A stretch of DNA of 64,000 nt from Stenotrophomonas maltophilia (GTDB taxonomy: Bacteria; Pseudomonadota; Gammaproteobacteria; Xanthomonadales; Xanthomonadaceae). The position numbers and the translations under genes were made by a program. The notes under the pieces are model-generated. The model was given only the letters and a program-made list of their open reading frames with translations. It searched no databases and had not been told where the DNA came from. The stretch lies in assembly GCF_006970445.1 (NCBI RefSeq), contig NZ_CP033877.1, forward strand, positions 2,922,750 to 2,986,749. Direction: 5' to 3'. How positions within the stretch are numbered: the stretch's first letter is position 1; the number at the start of each line of letters is the position of its first letter. Below are positions 55,644 through 64,000 of this stretch, piece after piece.

Positions 55644-56273
55644 TTGAACACCCCTGCATTGCTGGCCGCCAGCGGCCTGAGCTTCTCCCGCAATGACGAG
55701 CCGGTGTTCGGCCCGCTGGACTTCCATGTGGACGCTGGCGAAGCCCTGCTGGTGCAGGGCGGCAATGGCGCCGGCAAGACCACCCTGCTGCGCGTGCTGG
55801 CCGGCCTGGCCCGGCCGGGTGCCGGCCAGGTACGGATCGACGGCAAGCCGGCCAGCAATGCCGAGCGCGCGCGCTACGTCGCCTATCTCAGCCACCTGCC
55901 GGCCCTGAAACCGGACCTCGGCACGCTGGAAAACCTGCATTTCCTGTGTGGCCTGCACGGCCGCCGTGCGCGGCAGATGCCCGGCAACGCGCTGGCCATC
56001 GTCGGCCTGGCCGGTTACGAGGACACTCTGGTACGGCATCTGTCGGCCGGACAGAAGCGGCGGTTGGCACTGGCGCGCATCTGGCTGTCGCCGGCGCCGC
56101 TGTGGCTGCTCGACGAACCCTACGCCAATCTCGACCTGGAGGGCATCACCCTGGTCAACCGGATGATTTCGGCGCACCTGCGCGCCGGTGGCGCAGCGCT
56201 GGTCACCACCCACGGCGCCTACGCCGCACCGCCGGTGCGTACCCGCCAGCTCGACCTCGGCGGTGCCGCATGA
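55644..56273 (+). CDS. ccmA: Cytochrome c biogenesis ATPase CcmA
   Basis: A 209-residue ABC ATPase of the CcmABCD complex, which releases haem-loaded CcmE. Walker [13 protein letters not shown] (about residues 40-51), signature [14 protein letters not shown], and Walker [13 protein letters not shown] are present, with the TTHG switch histidine. The start is TTG, the only start codon that fits homologues; the ribosome binding site is weak. First gene of ccmABCDEFGHI; its stop overlaps ccmB by ATGA. Confidence 0.95.
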   Translation: MNTPALLAASGLSFSRNDEPVFGPLDFHVDAGEALLVQGGNGAGKTTLLRVLAGLARPGAGQVRIDGKPASNAERARYVAYLSHLPALKPDLGTLENLHFLCGLHGRRARQMPGNALAIVGLAGYEDTLVRHLSAGQKRRLALARIWLSPAPLWLLDEPYANLDLEGITLVNRMISAHLRAGGAALVTTHGAYAAPPVRTRQLDLGGAA

Positions 56274-56965
56274 TCGCGCCGGGCACCGAACCGGGCCTGT
56301 GGCAGACCGCGGGCGCCCTGCTCAAGCGCGACCTGCGCCTGCTCTGGCGCCGCCGCGGCGACGCGCTGCAGCCGCTGCTGTTCGCGGTGCTGGTGGTGGT
56401 GCTGTTCGCGCTGGCCCAGGGCCGCGAACCGCAACTGCTGGCCGCCACTGCCGGCGCGGTGTTGTGGCTGGCCGTGCTGCTGGCGGGGCAGCTGTCGCTG
56501 GATTCGCTGTTCCGTTCCGACGCCGAAGATGGCTCGCTGGAACAGTGGCTGCTGGCGCCGGTGCCGCTGGCCTGGCTGGTACTGGTGCGCGTGCTGCTGC
56601 ATTGGGCCACCACCGCGCTGCCGCTGATCGTGGTCAGCCCGCTGCTGGCCGAAATGCTGCATCTGCCGCATGACCAGCTGCCGATGTTGCTGGCATCGTT
56701 GCTACTGGGCACGCCGTTGCTGAGCCTGATCGGTGGCGTGGTCGCTGCACTGACCGTTGGCATCCGACGCTCTGGTATTCTCGTGGCGCTGCTGTCGTTG
56801 CCGCTGTACGTGCCGGTGCTGGTGTTCGGTGCAGGCAGCCTGGCGGCAGCCGGACGCGGGCAGGATCCGGTCGGTGCGCTGCTGATGCTGGGCGCCGGCC
56901 TGCTGGTCGCGCTGGTGCTGGCGCCGCTGGCCACTGCCGCTGCAATACGTATTTCTCTGAGTTGA
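56270..56965 (+). CDS. ccmB: Haem exporter permease CcmB
   Basis: A 231-residue inner-membrane subunit with six helices. The cytoplasmic start [20 protein letters not shown] and the [20 protein letters not shown] loop are the CcmB hallmarks. With CcmA and CcmC it forms the complex that loads and releases holo-CcmE. Starts inside the ccmA stop; 43 bases separate it from ccmC. Confidence 0.95.
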   Translation: MIAPGTEPGLWQTAGALLKRDLRLLWRRRGDALQPLLFAVLVVVLFALAQGREPQLLAATAGAVLWLAVLLAGQLSLDSLFRSDAEDGSLEQWLLAPVPLAWLVLVRVLLHWATTALPLIVVSPLLAEMLHLPHDQLPMLLASLLLGTPLLSLIGGVVAALTVGIRRSGILVALLSLPLYVPVLVFGAGSLAAAGRGQDPVGALLMLGAGLLVALVLAPLATAAAIRISLS

Positions 56966-57008
56966 CCGAGCTGAGAGCCAATCCACCCCTGCTGGATAGC
57001 CGCCACGC

Positions 57009-57779
57009 ATGAATCCGATTGTCCGCTGGTTCCACCAACTCGGTTCGCCTCCCACGTTCGACCGTTTCGCTGCCCGCTGGTCGCGGGTGTTCTACCTGGC
57101 TGCGGTGCCGGTGCTGCTGGTCGGCATGTGGCAGGCGCTGCTGGTGGTGCCGCCGGAAGCCAAGCAGCTGGACAGCTTCCGCATCCTCTACATCCACGTG
57201 CCCAGTGCCTGGATGAGCCTGTTCGTGTTCGCGCTGATGGCGCTGTATGCGGCCATCGCGCTGATCTGGCGGATCAAGGTCTGCGAGATTCTGGCCATGG
57301 CCTGCGCGCCGATGGGCGCCGGCTTCACCCTGATCACCCTGTTGACCGGCAGCATCTGGGGCAAGGGCACCTGGGGCACCTGGTGGGACTGGGACCCGCG
57401 CATGACCAGCGAACTGGTGCTGCTGTTCCTGTACCTGGGCGTGATCGGCCTGTACCACGCGATCGAGGACCGCCGCAGCGCAGCGCGCGCAGCCGGCCTG
57501 CTGGCCATCGTCGGTGTCAGCCTGCTGCCGGTGATCCGCTATTCGGTGGACTGGTGGGGCGGCCTGCACCAGCGCCAGTCGATCAACGTGTTCGGTGAAT
57601 CGGCGATCAGCAGCGCGATGATCGCGCCGCTGTGGTGGATGGTGATCGGCACCAAGTTCTGGTTCGCCGGTTCGGTGCTGGCCAAGGCCCGCGCCGACAA
57701 TCTCGACCGCGAGGCCGGCAAGGCCTGGGTCGGTGGTCGCGTCGATGCCGAACGCCCGGCCCGGGAGGCCCAGCCATGA
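57009..57779 (+). CDS. ccmC: Haem exporter protein CcmC
   Basis: A 256-residue six-helix protein that attaches haem to CcmE. The periplasmic [17 protein letters not shown] tryptophan motif binds haem; the ligand histidines are in [10 protein letters not shown] and in the later loop with the sequence LYHAIEDRR. Its ATG is preceded by the ccmB spacer, and its stop overlaps ccmD (ATGA). Confidence 0.96.
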   Translation: MNPIVRWFHQLGSPPTFDRFAARWSRVFYLAAVPVLLVGMWQALLVVPPEAKQLDSFRILYIHVPSAWMSLFVFALMALYAAIALIWRIKVCEILAMACAPMGAGFTLITLLTGSIWGKGTWGTWWDWDPRMTSELVLLFLYLGVIGLYHAIEDRRSAARAAGLLAIVGVSLLPVIRYSVDWWGGLHQRQSINVFGESAISSAMIAPLWWMVIGTKFWFAGSVLAKARADNLDREAGKAWVGGRVDAERPAREAQP

Positions 57780-57964
57780 CCCACCTGCCCTATGTGATCG
57801 GCGCCTACGCCGTGTTCGTGCTGGTGCTGGGCGCCGACGCGCTCGGCTCGTGGCTGCGCCTGCGCGTGGCGCGCCGCCTGGCCCTGGCCCGGCAGCAGCG
57901 CCAGCAGACCCGCGCCAGCAAGCAGGAGGCCGCCGCGCCGCTGTCGACGGAGCTGGAACGATGA
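57776..57964 (+). CDS. ccmD: Haem exporter subunit CcmD
   Basis: A 62-residue single-helix protein ([20 protein letters not shown]) with a basic, Arg/Gln-rich cytoplasmic tail, as usual for CcmD, which is needed to release holo-CcmE from CcmABC. Overlaps ccmC before it and ccmE after it by ATGA. Confidence 0.93.
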   Translation: MTHLPYVIGAYAVFVLVLGADALGSWLRLRVARRLALARQQRQQTRASKQEAAAPLSTELER

Positions 57965-58422
57965 CCCCGGTACAGCGTCGCCGCCTGGCATGGGTGTTGC
58001 TGGCCCTGCTCGCCTCCGGCCTGGCTACCGCACTGGTGGCGATGGCACTGGAGCGCAACATCGCCTACCTGTACACGCCCGCCGAAGTGCTGCGTGGCGA
58101 TGTCGATGCGCAGTCGCGCTTCCGCCTGGGCGGCATGGTGGTGAAAGGCTCCTTCAATCGCCCGGTCGGCTCGCTGGAGGCGCGCTTTGAAGTGACCGAC
58201 GGCGATGCACAGCTGCCGGTGACCACCTCGCGGATCCTGCCGGACATGTTTGCCGAAGGCACTGCGGTGGTCGCCAGTGGCCGCCTGCAGGACGGCGTCT
58301 TCGTCGCCGATGAAGTGCTGGCCAAACACGATGAGAAGTACGTGCCGAAGGAAGTGGCCGACAAGATGGGCGATGCCCACCGCAAGCACGACGTGCCGGT
58401 GACGGCACCCGAGGTGCGCTGA
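57961..58422 (+). CDS. ccmE: Periplasmic haem chaperone CcmE
   Basis: A 153-residue membrane-anchored OB-fold protein. The covalent haem-binding histidine is in [14 protein letters not shown]. Preceding blocks [12 protein letters not shown] and [20 protein letters not shown] are conserved. N-terminal anchor at about residues 10-28. It carries haem from CcmC to CcmF/H. Its TGA touches the GTG of ccmF. Confidence 0.96.
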   Translation: MTPVQRRRLAWVLLALLASGLATALVAMALERNIAYLYTPAEVLRGDVDAQSRFRLGGMVVKGSFNRPVGSLEARFEVTDGDAQLPVTTSRILPDMFAEGTAVVASGRLQDGVFVADEVLAKHDEKYVPKEVADKMGDAHRKHDVPVTAPEVR

Positions 58423-60342
58423 GTGCTGCCCGAACTGGGTCAGATCCTGCTGTTGTGCGCGCTGCTGGCCTCGCTGCTGCAGGCAGGCCTGCCGCTGGTG
58501 GGTGCCCATCGCAACAACCCGGCCTGGATGGCGGTGGCACGACCGGCCGCCTTCGCACAGCTGCTGCTGGTCGCCGGCGCGTTCGCGGTGCTCACCGCCG
58601 CATTCGTGCAGCAGGATTTCTCGGTGCGCTACGTGGCCGAGAACTCCAATTCGCTGCTGCCGATGATCTACCGCTATTCGGCGGTGTGGGGCGCGCACGA
58701 AGGCTCGCTGCTGATGTGGGCGCTGGTACTGGCGCTGTGGACCGGCGCGGTGGCGCTGTTCTCGCGGCACCTGCCGGCACCGGTGCAGGCGCGCGTGCTG
58801 GCGGTGATGGGCGTGGTCAGCGTCGGCTTCCTCGCCTTCCTGATCTTCACCTCCAATCCGTTCCTGCGCCTGAACCCGGCGCCGCTGGAAGGTCGCGACC
58901 TCAATCCGCTGCTGCAGGACCCGGGGCTGATCATCCACCCGCCGATGCTGTACCTGGGCTATGTCGGCTTTGCGGTGCCGTTCGCGTTCGCGGTGGCGGC
59001 ACTGCTGGAAGGCCGCGTCGATGCACGCTGGCTGCGCTGGACGCGGCCATGGACCAACGTCGCCTGGGGCTTCCTGACCCTGGGCATCGCATTGGGCAGC
59101 TGGTGGGCCTATTACGAGCTGGGCTGGGGCGGCTGGTGGTTCTGGGACCCGGTGGAGAACGCCAGCTTCATGCCATGGCTGGTCGGTGCGGCATTGATCC
59201 ACTCGCAGGCCGTCACTGAAAAGCGCGGCACCTTCGGCAGCTGGACGCTGTTGCTGGCGATCGCCGCCTTCGCGCTGTCGCTGCTCGGCACCTTCCTGGT
59301 GCGCTCCGGCGTGCTGACCAGCGTGCATTCGTTCGCCGCCGATCCCTCGCGCGGCCTGTTCATCCTGGTCTTCCTGTCGGTGCTGGTGGGCGGCAGCCTG
59401 CTGCTGTACGCCCTGCGCGCCAGCCAGCTGAGCGTGGACGCCGATGACCCACGCCGTGGCTTCACCGCCACCTCGCGCGAGACCCTGCTGCTGGCCAACA
59501 ACCTGCTGCTGGCCACCGCCTGCGCGATGGTGCTGCTCGGCACGCTGTACCCGCTGCTGGCCGACGCGCTGTCGCTGGGCAAGATCTCGGTCGGCCCGCC
59601 CTACTTCGGCAGCCTGTTCCTGCTGCTGATGGCACCGATGATCCTGCTGCTGCCGTTCGGCCCGCTGGTGAAATGGCAGCGTGACCAGCCCTCGCGTGCC
59701 TTTGCGCTGCTGGCACCGTGGCTGGGCCTGGCACTGCTGCTGGGCGCGCTGGCCTGGTGGCGGGCGCCGCAGAACGGCTGGAAGGCGGGTATCGGCGTGG
59801 CCGCGGCGGCCTGGGTCGCGCTCGGCACCGCCCGCTTCGTCTGGCAGCGACTGCGCGGCAATGGCCGCTTCACCGCCGAAATGCTCGGCATGATCGTCGC
59901 CCACACCGGCATTGCCGTGTTCCTGGCTGGCGCGCTGCTGGTGGAGGCGCTGAACGTGCAGCGCGAAGTGGCGCTGGCACCAGGCCAGCAGCTGGTGGTC
60001 GGTCGCCACGAAGTGCGCTTCGAGGGCGTGGACCATCGCGAAGGCCCCAACTTCATCGCCGACCGCGGCCACCTGCGCGTGTTCCGCGACAGCCGCGAGC
60101 TGGCCCTGCTGCATCCGGAGAAGCGCCAATACGCCAGCGGCGGCCAGGTGATGACCGAGGCCGGCATCGATGCACGCTTCGACGGCGATGTCTACGTGGC
60201 ATTGGGCGAGCCGCTGGGCAACAATGCATGGGCGGTCCGGGTGCACATCAAGCCGTTCGTGCGCTGGATCTGGCTGGGCGCGCTGTTGATGGCCCTGGGC
60301 GGATTCATCACCGCCGCCGATCGCCGTTTCCGTCGTCCGTAG
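58423..60342 (+). CDS. ccmF: Haem lyase subunit CcmF
   Basis: A 639-residue polytopic protein that, with CcmH, ligates haem to apocytochrome c. The tryptophan-rich motif WGGWWFWDPVENASFMPWL is near residue 235, and the haem-ligand histidines lie in nearby periplasmic loops (AHEGSLLMW, LIIHPPMLYLGY). GTG start immediately after the ccmE stop. Length is typical. Confidence 0.96.
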   Translation: MLPELGQILLLCALLASLLQAGLPLVGAHRNNPAWMAVARPAAFAQLLLVAGAFAVLTAAFVQQDFSVRYVAENSNSLLPMIYRYSAVWGAHEGSLLMWALVLALWTGAVALFSRHLPAPVQARVLAVMGVVSVGFLAFLIFTSNPFLRLNPAPLEGRDLNPLLQDPGLIIHPPMLYLGYVGFAVPFAFAVAALLEGRVDARWLRWTRPWTNVAWGFLTLGIALGSWWAYYELGWGGWWFWDPVENASFMPWLVGAALIHSQAVTEKRGTFGSWTLLLAIAAFALSLLGTFLVRSGVLTSVHSFAADPSRGLFILVFLSVLVGGSLLLYALRASQLSVDADDPRRGFTATSRETLLLANNLLLATACAMVLLGTLYPLLADALSLGKISVGPPYFGSLFLLLMAPMILLLPFGPLVKWQRDQPSRAFALLAPWLGLALLLGALAWWRAPQNGWKAGIGVAAAAWVALGTARFVWQRLRGNGRFTAEMLGMIVAHTGIAVFLAGALLVEALNVQREVALAPGQQLVVGRHEVRFEGVDHREGPNFIADRGHLRVFRDSRELALLHPEKRQYASGGQVMTEAGIDARFDGDVYVALGEPLGNNAWAVRVHIKPFVRWIWLGALLMALGGFITAADRRFRRP

Positions 60343-60350
60343 GAGTTCCC

Positions 60351-60968
60351 ATGTCCGAGTCCCCCGCCCCGCGTCCCTCCCGCCCGCTGCCGCCGGTAGC
60401 CATCGTGATCGGCGTGCTGTTCTTCTTTGGCCTGCTCGGGCTGATGATCTACGGGGTGATGAAATCGGGTGACCCGCAGCGCGACGTACTGCCGTCGGCA
60501 CTGATCGACAAGCCGGCGCCGGCATTCGCGCTGCCGGTGCTGCACGACCCGGAAATGATCGTGCACAGCGACGACCTGCGCGGCGCGCCCTACCTGCTGA
60601 ACGTGTGGGGCAGCTGGTGCGCGGCCTGCCGCGAGGAACACCCGGTGCTGACCCGCTTCGCCGAAAGCAAGCGCGTGCGCGTGATCGGCTACAACTGGAA
60701 GGACGACCCGACTGACGCGCTGCACTGGCTGGAGCAGCTGGGCAACCCGTTCATGGTCGTGCTCAGCGACGTCGAGGGCCGTACCGCGATCGACTGGGGC
60801 GTGACCGCCGCGCCGGAAACCTTCCTGATCGATGGCAGCGGCATCGTGCGCTGGAAGTACAGCGGCGCGATGACCCAGCGCGTGGTCGACGAGAAGCTGA
60901 TCCCGGCGCTGCAGAAAATCGAGAAGGCCCAGGGCAGTGCCGGCAACCCCCTGCATACGGCGCCCTGA
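60351..60968 (+). CDS. ccmG: Thiol:disulfide interchange protein DsbE (CcmG)
   Basis: A 205-residue membrane-anchored thioredoxin. The redox motif is WCAAC (in VWGSWCAACREEHPVL), with the cis-Pro in VTAAPETFLIDG. It keeps the haem-binding cysteines of apocytochrome c reduced. N-terminal anchor at about residues 15-38. AGGAG is six bases before the ATG. Confidence 0.95.
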   Translation: MSESPAPRPSRPLPPVAIVIGVLFFFGLLGLMIYGVMKSGDPQRDVLPSALIDKPAPAFALPVLHDPEMIVHSDDLRGAPYLLNVWGSWCAACREEHPVLTRFAESKRVRVIGYNWKDDPTDALHWLEQLGNPFMVVLSDVEGRTAIDWGVTAAPETFLIDGSGIVRWKYSGAMTQRVVDEKLIPALQKIEKAQGSAGNPLHTAP

Positions 60969-60972
60969 GCCG

Positions 60973-61422
60973 ATGCGCTGGCTGCTGGCGCTGTTGCTCC
61001 TGATGCTGCCGCTGGCCGCGCTGGCCCAGCAGCCGCTGCACGATCCGCAGCCGCTGCAGTTCCGCGATGATGCCGAGGAACGCCGCTTCCATGACCTGGC
61101 CGCACAGCTGCGCTGCGTGCAGTGCCAGAACCAGTCGCTGGCCGATTCGAACGCGCAGATCGCGCAGGACCTGCGCCGCGAGGTGCTGCAGCTGATGCAG
61201 CAGGGCCACGACGACGCGCAGATCAAGCAGTTCCTGGTCGCCCGCTACGGTGAGTTCGTGCTCTATCAGCCGCCGTTGCAGCCGGGTACCTGGCTGCTAT
61301 GGGGCGGCCCCCTGCTGGTGCTCGGCGCCGGTGCACTGGTGGTGCTGGGCATTGTCCGCCGACGTGGTCGCACCGTCGGCGCCGCACCGGCCGGCAAGGC
61401 CGATGAAGGAGACGGATGGTGA
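60973..61422 (+). CDS. ccmH: Cytochrome c maturation protein CcmH (N-terminal/CcmL type)
   Basis: A 149-residue protein: signal peptide, the redox motif LRCVQCQNQSLADSNA, then a C-terminal membrane helix. This is the short CcmH (CcmL) form, with the TPR part coded separately by the next gene. It starts 4 bases after the ccmG stop. Confidence 0.95.
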   Translation: MRWLLALLLLMLPLAALAQQPLHDPQPLQFRDDAEERRFHDLAAQLRCVQCQNQSLADSNAQIAQDLRREVLQLMQQGHDDAQIKQFLVARYGEFVLYQPPLQPGTWLLWGGPLLVLGAGALVVLGIVRRRGRTVGAAPAGKADEGDGW

Positions 61423-62405
61423 GCCATTGGCTGCCGGTGCTGGCCGGTCTGGTTGCTGCACTGATGGCAGCGCGGGTGATGTGGCCACTGCGCCAGCAGG
61501 GGCGCCGTGGTTTCGTGGTGGGCGTGCTTGCGCTTGGCGTAGCCGGCGCCTGCCTGTATCTGCTGGTCGGTGACCCGCGTGCGGCACAGGTGCAGCCGGC
61601 GCCCTCGGTGGCGACATTGCGCGATGGCGTGCAGGCCCTGCAGGACGCACTGAAGCGTGATCCGCAGCGTGCCGATGGCTGGGCATTGCTCGGACGGTCG
61701 CAGGCCGAGCTAGGCAATGTCTCAGCCGCGGCGGATGCCTTCGCGAGGGCCGCCGCATTGGCACCGGATGATCCGGGCGTACTGGTGGAAGCCGCGCAGG
61801 CGCGCGCGCAGGCGGATGCCGGCAAGCAATTCGATGACACCGCAATGGCATGGTTGCAGCAGGCGCGCGCACAGGCTCCCGATGCAGAGCGCGCCAGCTG
61901 GCTTCTGGGCATCGCCCTGCGCCAACGCGGAAAGAATGCCGAGGCCGCTGATGTGTGGAGTGGCCTGCTGCCACGGCTGGAGCCCGGCGCCGCGCAGGCG
62001 CTGCAGGCGCAGATCGCCATCGCCCGTGAAGCCGCCGGCCAGGCGCCCGATGCCGCGCCTGCAGCGCCACCGGCGCTGCTGCAGGTGCGCGTGCAGCTGC
62101 CTGCGCTGAACGACGCCGAGTGGCCCGCCAGCACCCAGGTGTTCGTACTGGCGCGGGCCGTGGGTGGACCGCCGATGCCGGTGGCCGCACGCAAGCTGCC
62201 GCTGAGCGGATTCCCGGACACGGTCGGGCTGGGCGACGGTGACAGCCCGATGCCGACCGCACCGCTGTCGGCCCATCGCGAAGTGGAAGTGCTGGCACGC
62301 ATCTCGCGCACCGGCAGCGCCAATCGCGGTGAGGACGACCTGCAGAGCGTACCGGTGAAGGTAAGCCTGCCGCACCAGGGCGTGGTGGAGCTGCGGTTCC
62401 CGTAG
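61416..62405 (+). CDS. ccmI: Cytochrome c maturation TPR protein CcmI
   Basis: A 329-residue protein with two N-terminal membrane helices, TPR repeats (ALKRDPQRADGWALLGRSQA and GNVSAAADAFARAAALAPDD) at about residues 75-140, and a beta-rich C-terminal domain (VRVQLPALNDAEWPASTQVF). It captures apocytochrome c for the haem lyase. The ATG overlaps the ccmH end; a GTG one codon later is also possible. The TAG stop codon is part of the GTAG head of a SMAG repeat, so the last codons abut the repeat directly. Confidence 0.92.
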   Translation: MVSHWLPVLAGLVAALMAARVMWPLRQQGRRGFVVGVLALGVAGACLYLLVGDPRAAQVQPAPSVATLRDGVQALQDALKRDPQRADGWALLGRSQAELGNVSAAADAFARAAALAPDDPGVLVEAAQARAQADAGKQFDDTAMAWLQQARAQAPDAERASWLLGIALRQRGKNAEAADVWSGLLPRLEPGAAQALQAQIAIAREAAGQAPDAAPAAPPALLQVRVQLPALNDAEWPASTQVFVLARAVGGPPMPVAARKLPLSGFPDTVGLGDGDSPMPTAPLSAHREVEVLARISRTGSANRGEDDLQSVPVKVSLPHQGVVELRFP

Positions 62406-62477
62406 TGCCGGCCGCTGGCCGGCAACCACGCAGGCGCATCAGGATTCATGAGGTTGCCGGCCAACGGCCGGCACTAC
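62402..62477. repeat. Inverted pair of SMAG repeats supplying the ccmI stop codon
   Basis: GTAGTGCCGGCCGCTGGCCG (to 62424) starts on the last sense base of ccmI; its TAG is the stop codon. The inverted partner is at 62455-62477. It closes the ccm operon and probably forms its 3'-end stem. Confidence 0.9.
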
Positions 62478-62528
62478 CTGCATCGACGATGGAAACCAGC
62501 GTGTCGCCAGCTCCACATGCGGCCCCGC

Positions 62529-62534
62529 TAGAAT
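62529..62534 (+). promoter_or_regulatory. -10 box of the metX-like gene placed for a leaderless mRNA
   Basis: TAGAAT, 6 bases, then the ATG; no ribosome binding site. Same spacing as tcdA and nfuA. Confidence 0.5.
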
Positions 62535-62540
62535 GCGTGC

Positions 62541-63653
62541 ATGACCGAATTCATCCCGCCCGGCACCCGCTTCCACGCCCTGCCCTCGCCCTTCCCGTTC
62601 AAGCGCGGTGGCGCCCTGCATGGCGCACGGGTGGCCTACGAGACCTGGGGAACGCTGGCGGCTGACGCCAGCAATGCGATCCTGATCGTGACCGGCCTGT
62701 CGCCGGATGCGCATGCGGCGGCCAACGAGGCCAATCCGGCACCGGGCTGGTGGGAAGCGATGGTTGGCCCCGGCAAACCCATCGATACCAACCGCTGGTT
62801 CGTGGTGTGCGTGAATTCGCTGGGCAGCTGCAAGGGCTCGACCGGCCCCGCTTCGCTCAACCCCGCCAGCGGTGAGCCCTACCGCCTGGACTTCCCCGAG
62901 CTGTCGATCGAAGACGGCGCTCGCGCCGCGATCGAAGTCGTGCGTGCGCTGGGCATCGGGCAGCTGGCCTGCGTGGTCGGCAATTCCATGGGCGGCATGA
63001 CCGCGCTGGCCGTCCTGATGCTGCACCCGGGCATTGCGCGCAGCCACGTCAACATTTCCGGCAGTGCGCAGGCGCTGCCATTCTCGATCGCGATCCGCTC
63101 GCTGCAGCGCGAGGCCATCCGTCTCGACCCGCGCTGGAATGGCGGCCACTACGACGATGCCGAGTACCCTGAGTCCGGCATGCGCATGGCGCGCAAGCTG
63201 GGCGTGATCACCTATCGCTCGGCCCTGGAGTGGGATGGCCGCTTCGGCCGCGTGCGGCTGGATTCGGACCAGGCCGACGACGATCCGTTCGGCCTCGAAT
63301 TCCAGGTGGAAAGCTACCTGGAAGGCCATGCACGGCGCTTCGTGCGCTTCTTCGATCCCAACTGCTATCTGTACCTGAGCCGCTCGATGGACTGGTTCGA
63401 CCTGGCCGAGTATGCCGACGGCGACGTGCTGGCCGGGCTGGCGAAGATCCGGGTGGAGAAGGCGCTGGCGATCGGCGCCAACACCGACATCCTGTTCCCC
63501 GTGCAGCAACAGCAACAGGTCGCCGACGGCCTGCGTGCCGGCGGTGCCGATGCGCACTTCATCGGCCTGGAATCGCCGCAGGGCCATGATGCCTTCCTCG
63601 TCGATTTCGAGCGTTTCGGCCCGGCCGTGCGCGGCTTCCTCGACACGCTGTAA
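62541..63653 (+). CDS. metX: MetX-family serine/homoserine O-acyltransferase
   Basis: A 370-residue alpha/beta-hydrolase. The nucleophile is Ser149 in VVGNSMGGM; the acid and base are seen in GANTDILFP and GHDAFLVDF. By overall sequence it belongs to MetX. In xanthomonads, MetX-like enzymes of this type have been described as serine O-succinyltransferases that feed cysteine rather than methionine synthesis, so 'homoserine acetyltransferase' may be a wrong name here; I cannot tell the acyl donor by eye. Possibly leaderless. A DUF1294 gene begins at the base after its stop. Confidence 0.88.
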   Translation: MTEFIPPGTRFHALPSPFPFKRGGALHGARVAYETWGTLAADASNAILIVTGLSPDAHAAANEANPAPGWWEAMVGPGKPIDTNRWFVVCVNSLGSCKGSTGPASLNPASGEPYRLDFPELSIEDGARAAIEVVRALGIGQLACVVGNSMGGMTALAVLMLHPGIARSHVNISGSAQALPFSIAIRSLQREAIRLDPRWNGGHYDDAEYPESGMRMARKLGVITYRSALEWDGRFGRVRLDSDQADDDPFGLEFQVESYLEGHARRFVRFFDPNCYLYLSRSMDWFDLAEYADGDVLAGLAKIRVEKALAIGANTDILFPVQQQQQVADGLRAGGADAHFIGLESPQGHDAFLVDFERFGPAVRGFLDTL

Positions 63654-63998
63654 GTGGCCTGGCGGCGTAACCTCGCACTGGCCGCGTTCGGCGCGTTGAT
63701 CGCGCTGATGATCAGCGGCATGCTGCCGCTGTGGCTGGGCGGCTGGTGCCTGCTGGCCAGTGCGGTGTCGTTCGGCCTGTACGGCCATGACAAGCGCGCG
63801 GCGCAGCGCAAACAATGGCGGATTCCCGAGCGAACCCTGCAGCTGCTGGCCTTTGCCGGTGGTTGGCCGGGTGCACTTCTCGGCCAGGCGCTGTTCCGCC
63901 ACAAGCACCGCAAGGCCGCATTCCAGTGGGTGTTCTGGCTGTGCGTGCTGGCCAACGTGGCCTCGATCGCGGTGATGCTGCGCGAGTTCTCACGGTAA
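63654..63998 (+). CDS. DUF1294 family membrane protein
   Basis: A 114-residue protein with three or four membrane helices. The conserved block SFGLYGHDKRAAQRKQWRIP, then LLAFAGGWPGALLGQALFRHK, is DUF1294. Starts at a GTG directly after the metX-like stop, so it is translated by coupling. Other DUF1294 proteins are often fused to a cold-shock domain; this one is not. Function unknown. Confidence 0.9.
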   Translation: MAWRRNLALAAFGALIALMISGMLPLWLGGWCLLASAVSFGLYGHDKRAAQRKQWRIPERTLQLLAFAGGWPGALLGQALFRHKHRKAAFQWVFWLCVLANVASIAVMLREFSR

Positions 63999-64000
63999 CC

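Noticed and set aside
57805..60525. 906-codon frame antisense to ccmDEFG
   Set aside because: His/Gln/Arg-rich shadow of ccmF; the ccm genes are unambiguous.

Overview
This window is about 67% G+C by eye, tightly packed, and reads as chromosome of a Stenotrophomonas-type xanthomonad (Gammaproteobacteria, Lysobacteraceae), most likely of the S. maltophilia group. The signs are the house-keeping gene content (class I fumarase, cyclopropane fatty acid synthase, a MetX-like enzyme of the xanthomonad type), a 'transmembrane repetitive protein' typical of the family, and many short palindromic repeats that begin with GTAG, the hallmark of the SMAG elements of S. maltophilia. I see no rRNA, tRNA, CRISPR, transposase or prophage. 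Genes cover nearly everything; the only gaps above 300 bases are the rne leader (28883-29289) and the stretch before scpA (46663-47031).

Layout. 1-9826: tatD-like hydrolase, tcdA, a membrane-anchored c-type cytochrome, a glycine-zipper lipoprotein, a cold shock protein, pldA, an ArsC-like reductase, a glutathione transferase, a Cys-rich lipoprotein, class I fumarase, then an ECF41-type sigma factor followed by its usual carboxymuconolactone decarboxylase-like partner. 9861-23679: an ABC exporter, fpr, a glutathione peroxidase, an M3 peptidase, cfa, a DUF3298 lipoprotein, a GNAT protein, a small sigma-54-type transcription unit, a rhomboid protease, a POT peptide transporter, a degenerate EEP protein, SOD, and a barnase/barstar pair. 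23688-32574: the proline-rich transmembrane repetitive protein, nfuA, phhB, a TonB-domain lipoprotein, a ZIP transporter, and divergent rluC/rne.

32806-45921: one leftward carbohydrate locus. In transcription order it holds a LacI-type regulator, a TonB-dependent receptor, a GH144-like lipoprotein (family known for endo-beta-1,2-glucanases), a solute-binding lipoprotein, two ABC permeases, a 1055-residue secreted protein with a discoidin-like region and an (alpha/alpha)6 barrel, and an EEP-fold secreted protein. Two LacI-type operators sit before lacI and before the GH144-like gene. The simplest reading is uptake and breakdown of an oligo- or cyclic beta-glucan. No ABC ATPase is present, so one must come from elsewhere.

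46085-64000: bolA/yciI, the scpA-scpB-rluB operon, an AraC regulator divergent from an MFS efflux pump, two small unknown proteins, an omega-amidase/aminotransferase pair, the complete cytochrome c maturation operon ccmABCDEFGHI with mostly overlapping start and stop codons, a MetX-like acyltransferase and a DUF1294 membrane protein.

Non-coding structure is rich. There are three near-identical long palindromes between convergent genes (5545, 12798, 50514), one of which supplies the stop codon of an AraC gene. There are at least fifteen SMAG-type repeats in several sequence families, one of which supplies the stop codon of ccmI. The sigma factor gene has two matching ECF41-type promoters. Several genes have a -10 box exactly 6 nt before the start codon and no ribosome binding site, as expected of leaderless mRNAs. 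All assignments come from reading motifs by eye; no searches were run.
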